NCBI RefSeq assembly: GCF_023065955.2
Contig: NW_026622997.1
Location: forward strand, 23,726,001 to 23,790,000
Direction: 5' to 3'
Length of the DNA stretch: 64,000 bases
Source of the DNA: Ursus arctos
Lineage: Eukaryota > Chordata > Mammalia > Carnivora > Ursidae
Position 1 is the first letter of the stretch. Each line of letters opens with the position of its first letter. Shown here piece by piece: positions 11,455-23,737 of this stretch. Both the position numbers and the translations under genes were made by a program. The notes beneath the pieces were generated by a model. That model ran no database searches. It saw nothing but the letters and a program-made list of their open reading frames with translations, and was not told the origin of the DNA.

Positions 11455-11700
11455 TAGCACTAGCTCTTTCCCTTTCTTTGAAAGGTTTACCTGTGGTCTT
11501 GGCACAGCTGTCTCTTTCATATTAAAGTATCGGCTTCAGTGTCACTTCTTCACGGGGCCCTTCTTTGACCGCCGTATTTAAGGGAATCCTTTCCTCTTAT
11601 TCTCAGTCATACCATACGTTTCCTCCAAAGCACTTATGATTTGTACTTCATACCCATTTGTTTGTTCCTTTCTTGATTTTAAAAAAGTTCTGAGAAAGTA
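11455..11700 (+). mobile_element. L2 LINE 3' region fragment
   Basis: GTGTCACTTCTTCACGGGGC, CCTTCTTTGACCGCC and CAAAGCACTTATGATTTGTA track the L2 3' consensus (gaggccttccctgacc ... agcacttatca). It is diverged, as expected for this family. Confidence 0.6.
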
Positions 11701-11814
11701 GTGAGAGTTCATGATTTCTTCTCCCTAAAACTTGTGGATAAACTATTGAAACATCCTAGTAGACCATTAACTTGGTGGCTCTCATTTAAACACACCTCTC
11801 AATATTTGTACTTT

Positions 11815-12235
11815 GTATAGATAGGGCCCTTCCACGGTGACTGTCAGCTTGGCCATTGTGTCTTGCTTTGGCCAGTGTAACAGTAGGAAGCATAATGCTA
11901 GTAGATTTTGACTGTCCTGTGCACTGGGGCTTATTCTTGTGGGATGTCGAGTGGAGCCCTGAGCCACCTCGTTAGGAGGTCCGGCTACCCTACAGGCAGT
12001 ATCATATGAACAGAGATGCGTAGCCAGCCCACACATCTTCCAGCTCCTCTGCTGAGACACCAGACTTGTAAATGAAGAAGCCGTGTTGAATGTTTCAGCT
12101 ACCACATTGATCAAAAGAACAGCCTAACGGAGCCTAGCATGGATTGCAGGATTGTGAGGAATAATAAGTTATTGGCGTAAGTCACTAACTTTTAGTGCAC
12201 TGTGTTGTACAGGCATAAGTATATTGTGTTCGATA
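11815..12235 (+). mobile_element. Probable ERVL-MaLR (MLT1-like) LTR remnant
   Basis: TTGCTTTGGCCAGTGTAACA, GTGCACTGGGGCTTATTC and the end GTAAGTCACTAACTTTTAG match an old LTR consensus whose 3' end reads ...taagccactaagttt. It is a solo, highly diverged LTR with no internal viral genes nearby. Overlapping open frames are chance. Confidence 0.5.
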
Positions 12236-12504
12236 TTTGTAAGAACGTATTTTAAAATAAAAATTTTCTAATACCTTTATTATATTAACACCTTTTAAGA
12301 TTAGCCAGATATATCCAGGATTGCTTTTCATTAAATGAAATATGGTGGTAATAATAGGATTATGGTTTAAACAATTACTGGCATATCACTAGGAACTGTT
12401 AAGCACAGAGAGAAGTAAAAAAAAAAACAGCGCCTTATAGTTTGCAGTCTAATATATGAGCCATTATATCCCTGGACTCAGGTAATCCTAAGGTACTGTG
12501 CATT

Positions 12505-12660
12505 TTGGTTAAGAACAGAATAGGCTAACAGCTGTTTCTGTAGTTTGTTAGCTCTGTGGCCTTAAGAAAGCTCTTTGGTTTATTCTCTCTCAGCCTCAGT
12601 TTTCCCATTAGCTAATCAGCACGAATAGGAACCAAGCTAATGTAATGCTAAGTCTGTGAT
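12505..12660 (+). mobile_element. MIR SINE fragment
   Basis: TGGTTAAGAACAGAATAGG, TTAGCTCTGTGGCCTTAAGA and TCTCAGCCTCAGTTTTCCCA follow the MIR consensus from its tRNA-like part into the core. Confidence 0.75.
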
Positions 12661-12899
12661 ACTTTGAGAATACTTGGTTGCTAATATATTGTTCTTAACC
12701 ATATAACAAGAGGGCAAGAAGGAGGAGGAGGAACAGGAGAAAAGAAGTCGTTGCCTAAGAAAATGCTGTTGCCACTTTAGTTGCCTTTTCTTTTTTTCTT
12801 TCCAACTGTATTCCGTGTGCCTTTGTTCACATACCCCACCTACTATCACATGCTCTTGCCTGGGCTGCTTTTCAGAAGAAACGCTGGACTCTGGATGTG

Positions 12900-13065
12900 C
12901 TCCTCCCGTCTCTAAATACATACCAATCACTTAGGGATTTTGTTAACCTGCAGGTTTTATCCTTGTAGGTCTTGAGTGGGGCCTGAGACTGTATTTTCAG
13001 CTCCCAGGTGATGCTGGTATTACAGATGCTCGGATCACACCGAGTAAAAAGGGTCTGTAAGATGA
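12900..13065. mobile_element. MER5A-type hAT remnant
   Basis: CAATCACTTAGGGATTTTGT, GTGGGGCCTGAGACTGTATT and CTCCCAGGTGATGCTGGTAT match the MER5A interior (cacctggggagctt ... ccccaggtgattct). Confidence 0.65.
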
Positions 13066-13189
13066 CAGGTTATTCATGACCCTTCTTCGCCTTTTGATCT
13101 TAAATCTCCTCTTCAGCCACTAGTTCTCGCATTCTGTACCACATTATTTGTTCTTTAGTCACAGAGTTTTTTCTTCATACATCCATGAC

Positions 13190-13335
13190 AGTGCTTGCCA
13201 GGTCGAGTTAAAGTGGTTTGTTTCAATGTTTGCGTCCTCACTTTACCTGCTCTGTGGTAAGGACTGCCTGAGTCTTACTTATCTTTACCTCACAGTTCAT
13301 GTTCAGTAACTGTGTTTTGCATGAATGCACACACA
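13190..13335 (+). mobile_element. L2-class LINE 3' fragment
   Basis: AAGGACTGCCTGAGTCTTAC followed by TTATCTTTACCTCACAG, and the end TTGCATGAATGCA, resemble the L2 3' end (agggactgtgtcttactcatcttt ... gaatgaatga). Confidence 0.45.
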
Positions 13336-15012
13336 CCCTTACGATTCTTGCTGCTTTAGACTGGAAACTGCACGTTTCACCTTTCCAAGCGGAAGTAACG
13401 ACTGCTCTCACAGTGAACCTTTTAAATGTCTGGCCATGGATGCTGGAGTTTGAGGGACTAGTCAGCCAGTGCCCTTGATTGGTAATGAGAGAAAGACGGA
13501 TTGTTCACAGATGTGAGGTAATTTAGAGAGGATAATGTGGATTGGGCACAGTTAAAACTATTCTTTTTTGGTGAATATTAACGTACACCCGTCCTATATT
13601 ATATTAGCAAGTAATGGCAAACTAGATAATATTTAAAATAAAGTAAGTGCTTTACATAAGAAATGTTGAAGAAAACTGGAACCAAAAAGATAATATCTGT
13701 TTTCTTTGAAAAACGGATTGCTGCATCTTGTATACAAGTGAATTCATTTCTATTTTTGCATCTATATTTACTCTGGTTACATCTAGGCTCTATTTTTCAG
13801 ACGAGTTAATTTATATGTAACAGTCTGGCCTTCATTTACAGTTGTACTGACTTGAAGATATAATTCACTATGTAATTAGTTTTGGTAAGAAACTGGGGGG
13901 GGTGGTAGGAGAAACTTGGTACTATGTTGAGAATAAATTGAATAGATTTTTTAAATAATTTCTTTCAGTTTGCTAGCCCAGCATTTGAATGTTCCCAGCA
14001 ATATGATTTCTGCAGCTAAGTTTTCAGTAAGTGCTCTTTATAAAATCATAAATGCCTCAATTACATATAAATTCATAAATGCGATTACATGAAAATTATA
14101 CCTACCTATGAATTTTGGAAATCTGTAATGTTTTTGCTGAGATTCACTGATGTTTTGCATTTTATTGTATATTTCTTGACTTAAAATAATATTTAAAATA
14201 GCTTACCTTGAGTAAATACAAGAGATTGGTTGAGTTTTTTTTCCCTAGCACATTGGCCAAGGTTAGTGTGAGGTTAGTGTGCAATTTAATCTTAATTGTT
14301 GTTACTATTATTTATTTAATATACATCTGTCAAGTACCTATTAAGTGGAGGATTTGTGACAGTGACAAGTGAAATGCGGTATACATTTCACATTTTCCAT
14401 AGTGAATGTTGGAACATTAAAAGAAGGAATTTGTAATTTGTAAGTATGGCTTGATAACAAGTTACGAAATAAATATGTGTTTTTCTTCACTAAAACACAA
14501 CTTGCTGAATTATAAGGTGCCACTTAAAGTTGAGTGGCTTGTTCAGATTAATTTAGATAAAAGAACTAAGAAGAAACTTGGATCAGTGTGTTTTAGGTAA
14601 GAAGGTATTTCTCAAGTTGGGTATCTGCTCATTGTTGACATCTAACCATGTATTCAGCTACCATATTGCTAATCATCTTAAACATGGACTCCAGGAAGCG
14701 GAATGGCTATCACCAAGAAAATAAAAATTTATTTTATATGCTGCAAAATATTTATTGTATTCTACCACCAGAAACATAAAATGGGCTCTTCGCACATCAG
14801 TGGTTTTATTGTCTTACTGCTTTTATTTTCATTCTTACTTGTGATAGTGATTTTTTTCAATGAATACAGGTATGATTATAAATGTAATTCAGATGTTATA
14901 CTGTTTTGTGGGCCCTTCTATTAATAAAATTGCCTAAGAAGTGGGCATCAAATAATTTTCTTTGCGCTTTTACACCTGGCTTTTCATCATTATGTTCACT
15001 CGGTGAATTGCA
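13336..15012. other. Unannotated AT-rich sequence
   Basis: No repeat family or exon is recognised over about 1.7 kb. A G8 run lies near 13894-13902. Open frames at 14341-14523 and 14703-14924 are low-complexity. Confidence 0.55.
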
Positions 15013-15110
15013 GCTGCCGGCATTCTTGTCCCTGTTCTACAGACGCACAGAGAGGTTACGTCGCAAGTCTGAGCAGGAGTCCTGAAACAGACTCTGATTG
15101 ATGGGCCAGC
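15013..15110 (-). mobile_element. MIR fragment
   Basis: GTTCTACAGACGCACAGAGA followed by GGTTACGTCGCAAGTCTGAG matches the reverse-complement MIR core (tttacagatgaggaaactgaggcacagagaggtta). Confidence 0.5.
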
Positions 15111-15561
15111 ACCCTTGGCACTGTAGCGTGTGTGCCTCAGGGAAGGTGTTGTACTCAGATACTCGATATTGCAAATGCAGAGCTCGTGATAGCACGGTGT
15201 CGTTCATTATGATAACTGGGGTCATCTCATCAGATGTGATCATTTTGAGAGAATGCAGTCATAATGTTCCTGAATGGTGGCACTGACTCACTTCACAGGT
15301 CCTCAGTTTCATTGGCCATTACGGTTTCAAAGGATTAGGTATCTGTGAAAGACAAGAGAATGCTGAAAATCAGCTCCAAGCACTCATTTTAGGCTCTAGG
15401 AACCTTAACATACTAAGAGAAAGTGTTTTAGTATTTGTTTGTAAATAAGACTCTAAGTACATTCAGTAAGTAGTTTATTAAGGTACATTTAAAACTAACT
15501 TTGCTTAATTTGTACAAATACTTCACTCTTTTCAAGTTTGGAGATTAAAAACATTCAAAAT
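15111..15561. other. Unannotated sequence
   Basis: No gene or clear repeat is recognised between the MIR fragment and the Can-SINE. Confidence 0.5.
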
Positions 15562-15575
15562 AAAGGAAAATTCTG

Positions 15576-15686
15576 GGGCGCTTGGCTGGCTCAGGCAGTG
15601 GAGCTTGCGACTCTTGACCTTGGGGTCATGAGTTGGAACCCCATGTGGGGGGTAGAGTTTAGTTAATCAAAAAAATAATTAAAAGA
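15576..15686 (+). mobile_element. Short-form Can-SINE with 14-bp target-site duplication
   Basis: GGGCGCTTGGCTGGCTCAGG, GCGACTCTTGACCTTGGGGT and CATGTGGGGGGTAGAGTTTA followed by an A-rich tail is the short CAN-SINE subtype without the CT-rich region. A perfect 14-bp duplication AAAGGAAAATTCTG flanks it (15562-15575 and 15687-15700), which defines the insertion exactly. Confidence 0.95.
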
Positions 15687-15700
15687 AAAGGAAAATTCTG

Positions 15701-18700
15701 TATTTCATATTGTAGAAGTGTACATAAAATGGGCATAGTGATGATGTTAATGGTACAGAAAGATCTGTTCCGCCACATGTAATAAATTGTAACTTGAGGC
15801 TTGGGATGGATGAAGATACTTAAAGTTTCCAATATACCCATCAAAGTCGCTTGATTGCCTAAAATCTTTGTTCTCCTCATGCCACAGACCGTCATTAGGT
15901 GTACTGTGCATGTGAATTTGAAATGTATTTGCAAACCAATTCCTATTTAAAATTTTAAAAAGAAGGAAAGAAAATGGATTCATAGCCAAACCGGGTACTC
16001 AGAAATGCTGAGTAAATCCAGTTCTTCTTCACTTGCCAGTTGTGCCTGTTTTTAATTTTAAGCAAATTGCATTTGTGACCAGCTCTTGTTTTGCTTTACT
16101 TTCTGAGAACCAGTGCTCCAAAGACAGAAAAAATAAACCCACTTTTGTTCCTAGTTTATTTGCAAACCAGGTCAGACGCCCTTGATTAGCTCTCAGTTGG
16201 AGGATAATTTGAACCTTGACAGATTGAACCCAAACAGCAGGGTTTCTCTAGTCTGGCCAAGAGATAGAAAAAATAAAATAAAAGCTAATTCCAGTTCACA
16301 GGCCGTACAACAGGACTGAATAAATGTGCAACTGTTAATGAATAGCTATTTCAAATATTTACAAAAGGCTCAAGAAAAAAGAAAAGATTAGCATCTTAGG
16401 CAGCTGTTCTAAGGGAAACCTATTAAAAATAAACATGATAAATGATGCTTGAGAGCTAATATATCTGTCAAATATCAAATACACTCAAAGAAAAAAAAAA
16501 CACTGTTTCAGGAAAGAAAAAAAAAAAACCCAAAGACTTTTGGGCATAGCTATCTTGCTTTGTGGTTGACACCCGAGTTTTTGTTCTTATTCTTTTTTAA
16601 ATTTATCTTTTCTAATCCTGGAATATTCACACAGATAGTATTTTATAGATTGTAAGGTCATGGGTAAGTGAATGGAATCATTTGAGTTGTGTCTGTTGTG
16701 ATTAAATTGGTTAGAAACTTAAAATTCACCTATATATCATTTGAATGAAGACATACTGTTAATTGTTATTTTATGGGATTGCAGATGATATAATGGTTTG
16801 AATATGATCGTAATAACATTTTAGCATCACGGCAATTGTGCTAGGAAATGCTACATAAAAATGGAAATTATTACAGAGGCAGTGAAGTGTTGGTTCCCAG
16901 CACTGATTACAAGTACAGTTACTGTTGCCTACGGTGTTGGTACCCGTCCATCCCAGCCTCTTCATGGGAAACACTCTTTTTTCTCGCTTTAGCTAAAATT
17001 AAAGCAAACTGTTTGCCACGTATTACAGACTTGAATAGTAGACCTTTGGCATTCAAGACTTACCATTCGTGTTTTTAACTGTTTCTTGATAACTTGAAAA
17101 TCTGTGGAAAGAAGCAATTTGAATTTTCTGAGGCTTGAATTTGTATTTGAATAGCTGTATTCTGAGACCAGAGTGGAGGATCAAGTCATTTGTCTGCTCA
17201 GTGAGTGTAGCCGGCACTTAGAATTCATATCTCAGTGTAATGGAGAGTGAGTCTCTTGCGGTTTCTTAGTTGTAAATTATCAAATCTTTGTTTTGTATCC
17301 AAGATGTCACCTAAAGGAAAGCCAATTATTAATGTATGACCCTTGTGAATTTGGAGATTTGTGGATGGTAAGGACCTACTGTATTAGTAATTGAGTATTT
17401 GAAAAGTTTAACAAATACTTAGTTATTTTGATTTGAGGTTGTTTCTCATTCGTAAAACTGTGATTCTTTACCAGGAGCGTGGGTCATTCTGTGAAAGTTC
17501 AGAAAGCACATTCATTGGCTCAAGTGTGTTCCGTGTGGGGAGGGGTGTCTGTGGTGCAAAGAGAAAGTGGTTTGGTCACGTCGTCAACTACAAATCAGGC
17601 AGGTCAGGCATACTGACGTATTAGTAGGCCCACTGTCTGTTCCAGGACAGTCTCAGGACCAGTGCAGGAGTGTGGCCATCCGGAGCCCCTCCGAGGGAGG
17701 GTACGTATTATTAGGGAGACCCTGGTGAAGGCTGATGGTGATGTGGAACTTGAGGGTCAGGCTCGAGCCTATTGCTCTCACTTCACATCCCGCTCCTCTC
17801 CAGGGGCACACTTGGCCTCAGCAGCCTCTTCATCGATCAGTTTTCCCTATCCCCACCCAAATGGGCATGATCAAGCACTCCATAATCACCTATCACCTGC
17901 ACTCGCCTTTAATCTCCATTCATTCATTTCTGCCCACTAATGGAAAGGTTAGCAAGTGGAAGGGAAATGACTAAAAACATAAAACTGATATATAGAGGGG
18001 GCATGAATAAGTAATTAGTAAGGGGATAAGGAAGAAGGCCAGCCACATTAGTCTTTTCTTTTTAAGCCACATGTTGCTGCTGGGTAATAAACAATGTTGC
18101 ACTTGTATTTCTGTTTAATTCTTTGAAATCCATGCGTGCATGCATGCACACGCACACACATGAGGGGAATCACATTATGATTTATCCTTCTAGGAAGGGC
18201 AGTATCAACACTGTTGATATTTTCAAGGATGACTTTCTATTTCTGCTGTGTTGAAAGAGCCCTAAATGTCACCCCCCATTCTAAAAGTGGTTTTAGTGAA
18301 ACCTGAAAGGGTCTGTTTCTTATTTAGAAACTGCTTTGGTTCGGACTCCATTGATAACGCTAAATTTTCATGCTGTTCTGCAGTTCTATTAGACCCTTAA
18401 ACTTAGACTCTCTTTGTCCTTCATCATTGTAATTTACACACTGGGCTGGTACATTCTCTTCAAGACAGTTTGTCTTGTGCCTCCAGCTGCTCCCCAATAG
18501 CCATTGTGCTGAATAAGCACTTACTTCAGTATGTCCTTGATACAATTAATGCAGGCATCTGCTCAAGCCGCGGCGGCGGCAGCTGCAGGGCCTTATGGAA
18601 GCCAACTTCTGCTTAGCATTGTGATAAAAGAAATAGTTTTGAGCTGGAAGCTAATGTTGGCTTATTTTTAGCATAAAAAGAGTTGCACCTGCCAGGGCTA

Positions 18701-20734
18701 GCGGAGGACTGAGGTTTGTTGATTACACGTTCTTGTTAGTGCCATTGTTATTGGTAAAATGGGGATGATGTCATCCTTATCAAACTGAATTGGCACCCTG
18801 TAGAGTGACAAATAATTTACCCTCTGTGGTTTTATCAGCATGGGCCGCATGTTAGAAGCTAGTGGAGTGCTGAGTGTTCACAGTTGAATGCTGTGGAACT
18901 GCAGAGGTGTATGAAAATGAAAAGGGATTGATACTTGTAATCAGTGCACATAGTAATGGCCAAGGTGTAATGAAACATAAGTGCACATTTAGGGTAATTA
19001 TGCTGCTACCAGGTGGGGCCCTGGGGCTTTGCATGTATAGAAGCTGCTTGAGGTGGCGGATGTGCAGCGGGGAATCCTGCAGCACCATCTGGTAGATTCT
19101 CATTTTCTCATTAATTCTTCTGTCCCCTAAGTCTGGGCTACATTGACTTTGAACAGCACTTCATCTGTTCAGTATCTCATCTCATTTTAGTTGGGAGTTG
19201 CTTTCAACATTGGTACTGATATGATGTAACTCACAATCTCAGCTGTGTGAAATATATTAAAACAAACCATCAAGTTGATTTTTTTTTTCTTCCCTTTTTG
19301 GAGTAAAGCTGATGGGCCTTAGTAATGTCCACATGACCATCTGATTCTAAATGACTCACCACTTATGTTGTTATTTTTAAGTAAAATAGTCTGAGTAGCT
19401 GTTCAGTTTGGCCAAATGGACCTTGTCCTCCAAAATAATTTATAAATAACAGTATGATATATCTCCAAAAGAGTAAATGGTTACAAAAGTGCATTTTCTT
19501 TGGTAATTTTTTAAAAAAAAAATGCATCTTTTATTTCTATAGGCTGATTTAGTTTTTGCCTCGGATATAACAAAAACTTATTTTCTGGTCAAGCTGCAGA
19601 ACATGAAATCATGGTGAGGGTTGCCAGCAATTTGAACATAGTGAATGCCACTGAGCTAGCTGTATACTAGAATGGTTACAGTGGTTTCTAGAAAAAGAAT
19701 CAGAAAATGACGTTCAAGGCTGTATATTTTGTAGCAAAGTAAAATGCTTTAAACCTGCTAATTTTTTATGAATATTTTCACACAGCATTAAGAATAATAT
19801 ATTTAAGGTACCTAGCACGATGTGTGTAATTCACATATGGCTGCCTTCTTTATTAATATGAATATTATTATCATGAAAATTTTAAACGGAATCTACAGTA
19901 TATATTTATATAACAAATCGTAATAAAGTCACATCCGACGGCCAACTCTTTTATGCTACGCATTTTGCAACAGAGTACAGTGTATCAATAATTTGGGCAA
20001 TCTTCTGGAGCCTGTGGTTGCGTTTAGTTGACATTAGATTAGTGATTTCACAATCTCTTTAATAAATACAAAATAATATTTGTACAGTCTGAGTGGTTCT
20101 TTAAGAGCTTTGTATAAACAAAAATACCCCTATTAAAATTTTCCACCAAGAGAATCCCCATGCATTTTGTCATTTTATTTCCATGAATTTTCCTAAAATG
20201 GAAATTGAGAGGAAAAAAAAAAACATATTAGCTTCTTCCACAAACTCCATGAATGCTCGCAGGGCTGTCCCTGCAGTCGGTCCTGCTCAGGTGGTGGCAC
20301 AGAGGCTTGGAGAACTTTTCAGTCGATGGCGGGGCTGCCGTCTGACAACCTGGCGTCCACGTACCTCTAGCTCCGTGACGGGAGAGAGTAATAGGCCACT
20401 TAGAGCTTTAAGATGTCAAAGTAATTTTTTCTCGCATTTACCTTGAATACGGTTCCTCATTAAAAGATTAATAAGATGTATCTCATCTTCCCCTCCTTTC
20501 TGTTTATATAAGTTCATGTGGGGTAGCAAATGAGAAGAGGCTGGAAACTCCAAAGTTATTTCTTGCGAGATTACTGGATTGTTATTTAATACAGTGCGGT
20601 GGTAGGCAGAAAGTATGCCAGCAGTCCTTTATTTCTCTCCTGAAGTTTACTCGTATGTGTTCAGAGCATTTATATCAGGATTTTTTTTTTCTCATACATT
20701 GAACAGACATTAGTGAGATTACCTATTTTGTAGG
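15701..20734. other. Repeat-poor 5-kb block
   Basis: Apart from A runs, a CA/TG patch near 18135-18160 and a possible eroded MIR near 20290-20390, I recognise no transposon in about 5 kb, unlike the rest of the window. Several stretches (16090-16350, 18850-19110, 19110-19450) have mixed composition without decayed-repeat character, which is typical of conserved non-coding DNA. No exon with credible splice sites and an open frame was found. Functional status is inference. Confidence 0.5.
18551..18600. other. GC-rich GCG-repeat islet in AT-rich DNA
   Basis: GCAGGCATCTGCTCAAGCC runs into GCGGCGGCGGCAGCTGC and AGGGCC. On the + strand one frame would read a short polyalanine stretch. An AG (18550-18551) precedes it but lacks a good polypyrimidine tract, and no consensus GT donor follows closely. 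A cryptic exon, an old GCN expansion or a conserved element are all possible. Confidence 0.35.
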
Positions 20735-20965
20735 CTGTGAGCTGAGTACAGGCCTGGGCAGTGAGGTCATACGGTTTGAATCCTGACTTGGCTGCAAGCT
20801 GGGGGTATGACTTTGAGCAAGTAATTGAACCTTTCCAAAGCCTCCATCTTCTCATTTGTAACCTGAAAGTGCTAACTCTTTGCCTGGCATGAATTGTGAG
20901 AATTCACCAGAATGTATTCCTAGCACAGGCCTGTGCAGAGACAGTCAGTGGATGGTTGCTGCTGT
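20735..20965 (+). mobile_element. MIR SINE, near full length
   Basis: GTTTGAATCCTGACTTGGCT, GCAAGTAATTGAACCTTTCC and CTCCATCTTCTCATTTGTAA are the MIR tRNA-like, core and post-core segments in order, followed by CCTAGCACAGGCCTGTGCAG. Confidence 0.85.
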
Positions 20966-21632
20966 GGTGGTTATTTTGAGCGACAGATATGGTTGAGAAT
21001 CTGTGCTTTACTGTTTCATCCACAGAAACCATTACACAGGAAAACACAAGAGTAAGTCATTATCCTGTGTTTACTAGTAGTACTGCATATTCCTCAGAGA
21101 CAAGGGTGGATGTTTCCCTACACAGTTCCAAGATGGTTAATAGACAAGAAGTGCCAAATGAAAGGTGTTAATGAATTAGGAGAAATATCTTTGTATTGCT
21201 TCATGATGGTGTTTTTACATGCATAAAATAAAACACATAGGATTATAAGAAAACAAACTACACTGACATAGTGTTATCAGTATACAGAAAGGACAGTTTT
21301 GTGAAGTAAGAGTCTATGTTTATCAATACATTAAGATGCCGCTGTGTGTCTAATGATTGTCATAATTTTATAGGAGTAATATTTCAAACTATTTCAAAAT
21401 ATCTGGAATAACTAATGGGATACAAAACTGTAATTTCATATGGACAAAATCATAGCTGCTGCAGATACCTATAACTTGTTGCCTACATTCATAATTGGAG
21501 AAATGCCAAATTTTGGCCGAAGATTAGTGAAAACAGAGTTGCAGGTTTTTTTTCTCATCCAAGTTCTAACATTCTTCCTCCCACCCCTCATGTCTGTCCA
21601 TGAACACATTCAGGGTTTCTGTACACAAGGCA
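20966..21632. other. Unannotated sequence
   Basis: No repeat or gene is recognised before the SINE insertion at 21650. Confidence 0.5.
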
Positions 21633-21649
21633 AGAATCCTTGGTGGAGT

Positions 21650-21841
21650 GGGACACCTGAGTGGCTCAGTCGGTTAAGCATCTGCCTTTGGCTCAGGTCA
21701 TCATCCCAGGGTCCTGGGATCGAGTCATGCACTGGGCTCCTTGCTCAGCAGGGAGCCTGCCTCTCCGTCTGCCTGAAGCTCCTCCCTGCTTGTGCTCTCT
21801 CTCTCTGACAAATAAATAAAATCTTTAAAAAAAAAAAAAAA
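21650..21841 (+). mobile_element. Can-SINE, full length with target duplication
   Basis: Head CACCTGAGTGGCTCAGTCGG with TTAAGCATCTGCC, then CCTGGGATCGAGTC (B-box region), the CT-rich segment and AATAAATAAAATCTTT plus A15. The flanks GAATCCTTGGTGGAGT (left) and GAATCCTTGGATGGAGT (right) form a slightly mutated target-site duplication. The overlapping 122-aa frame is a chance read-through of the SINE. Confidence 0.95.
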
Positions 21842-21859
21842 GGAATCCTTGGATGGAGT

Positions 21860-23234
21860 ATAGGTAACTTTCACCTATGCCTTCTTAATGAAGGAAAAGA
21901 TATAAACACCAACAGTGACAGAAGCTAATAAACACAGTATCAACACCAACAAAATAATCCAAAAATGATTCAGACCAGCAGGTTTGTGTTATGTTGGCCC
22001 TTGACCAAGACTCCTGGTTGGTGGGCCCTTCAGTTCTACCTCTATTGATCTCCTCCTGTAAGATTCGCCGTGTCTTAAAGTTTTATACAAAGTAGTTCTT
22101 TGTCACTTGATTATGATTGCAAATACACTTCGTGTTTTATTTGAATTAGAATATGAACTTTCCATAAATCAGTATTACTTCCTATTAAGTCTGTTGTGTC
22201 CCAGGCCTGTAACACTTAGTTTACAAATAGTGGATTTGTCCCTTTACCTGTGCGCAATGAGTGCTTAAGAACAATACGTTTGGAGTTCTTGAATGAAGTG
22301 GCCCAAGATGCAGTAGATGTCCAAAATAAAATCTAGAAAATCATTTTGCCCAAGCATGGAGCAACAGGAGAGACCCAAGCATATTCCTTACAGATGATGG
22401 TTGCATTGTTTTATATGTCCTTAATTATAGAAGAGAATAGCCACAAAAATATATCATGTTTTCAGGAACATATTCAGCATTTTGTATGAATGAAAATATT
22501 TTAAGATGTGCATTTTAGAGCAGCAGCACTTTATTTATTTATTTTTTTTTTTGGTACTCTGAAAAGCTGACTTTTCCTAATACACACTTTCCTGATTATC
22601 TTTCCAAAGGCTAATTCATTACTATAGTTTTGTTTATCAAAATTGTGCTCAGAACTAAGTAAAAATAACAGCAAGAATCATCAGGGTGTAGAGAAAGATG
22701 AATTTTTGGCTTTCAAGATGGTGCTGGGTTATAGAGAAGGTACCTTTAAGCCGGGGTTCTAAGGACACGTAGGATTTGGTGGATGGTAATGTAGCAAAGC
22801 GCATTCCCATTCTAGGCTGGAGAAATAACATGAGCACGTACTGAAAGAGATGGACTTGCACGTTTCCGTCGGGAACACCACACAATCTGAATCACTAGGC
22901 CCATGGCAGCATGTGATGGAGTTCATGAAGGCTGAATTGTGGAAGAACCGTCACCATTATTTTGTAATTACTGGAAAGAAATCAAGGATATTTTAGAATA
23001 TGGATTTTGAAAAATTGGAAAATGAGGGAAAAAATACACACAGTCCCAGATGACTGAGATTTGTAACCTGAATGCCTGGAAAAGGTTGTGTCAGTAATGG
23101 AAATTGAGATCAAAACAGGAGCAGCTTGCTTTAGAGGAAAGGATAATTTTAGGCTTGGGCTCAGTGTAGTGTTGGAAGTCTTTGCAGAAAAATACAGCTG
23201 CCCATTCCAAATTCTCATCTGAGTCTCTCTTAAG
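21860..23234. other. Unannotated sequence
   Basis: No repeat family or exon is recognised. A T-rich run lies at about 22534-22551. Confidence 0.5.
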
Positions 23235-23247
23235 AAGTTCAAGGTTA

Positions 23248-23360
23248 GGGGCGCCTGGCTGGCTCAGTCGGTAGGGCAAGTGACTTGTGTGGTCTCGGGG
23301 TTGTAAATTCAAGCCATGCTGGATGTAGAAATTACTTAAAAATAAAAAAAATATATAAAA
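23248..23360 (+). mobile_element. Short-form Can-SINE with target duplication
   Basis: GGGGCGCCTGGCTGGCTCAG, GACTTGTGTGGTCTCGGGGT and TAGAAATTACTTAAAAATAA make up the short CAN-SINE subtype. The flanks AAGTTCAAGGTTA (23235-23247) and AAGTTCAAGTTTA (23361-23373) are the target-site duplication with one mismatch. Confidence 0.95.
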
Positions 23361-23517
23361 AAGTTCAAGTTTAAATGAAAAATTTGGGAGTTAGGCATTG
23401 GAGCGGTAAAGCTGAAGAGGTGCCAGCTGTTTTTACAGAGATTGAGTAGTAGGATTAAGAAAGGATTGATCCATTGATTGAGTGATTGATTATCGTTAAA
23501 GAAGTTTCACCACGGTA

Positions 23518-23640
23518 GTCATTTCCAGACGTTAGTGTGCATGACAGTGACCTGGGAAGCCTCTCAAAAATGCAGATATGGGAACTCTTATCACAGATGT
23601 CTAGGACCAGGGCAGGGCCTAGAAGGCTGCTTCTGTAAGC
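23518..23640. mobile_element. MER5A-type hAT remnant
   Basis: GTGCATGACAGTGACCTGGG, AAAATGCAGATATGGGAACT and CCAGGGCAGGGCCTAGAAG resemble MER5A with both halves diverged. Confidence 0.55.
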
Positions 23641-23647
23641 ACTGACA

Positions 23648-23736
23648 TGATGGTGGTGGTGGTAATGAGAATAGTAATTGAGATATATATCAGAATGATT
23701 AGAGGGAGGGAGGAGGGAGAGAGAGAAAGGAGGAGA
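23648..23736. repeat. (TGG)n and purine-rich low-complexity tract
   Basis: A short TGGTGGTGGTGG run is followed after a gap by GAGGGAGGGAGGAGGGAGAG and further GA repeats at about 23702-23736. Confidence 0.8.
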
Positions 23737-23737
23737 A

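Noticed and set aside
20183..20446. Arg-rich 87-codon frame in a GC-rich patch, considered as an exon
   Set aside because: The acceptor and donor contexts are poor, the upstream part is AT-rich filler, and part of the patch (about 20290-20390) resembles an eroded MIR.
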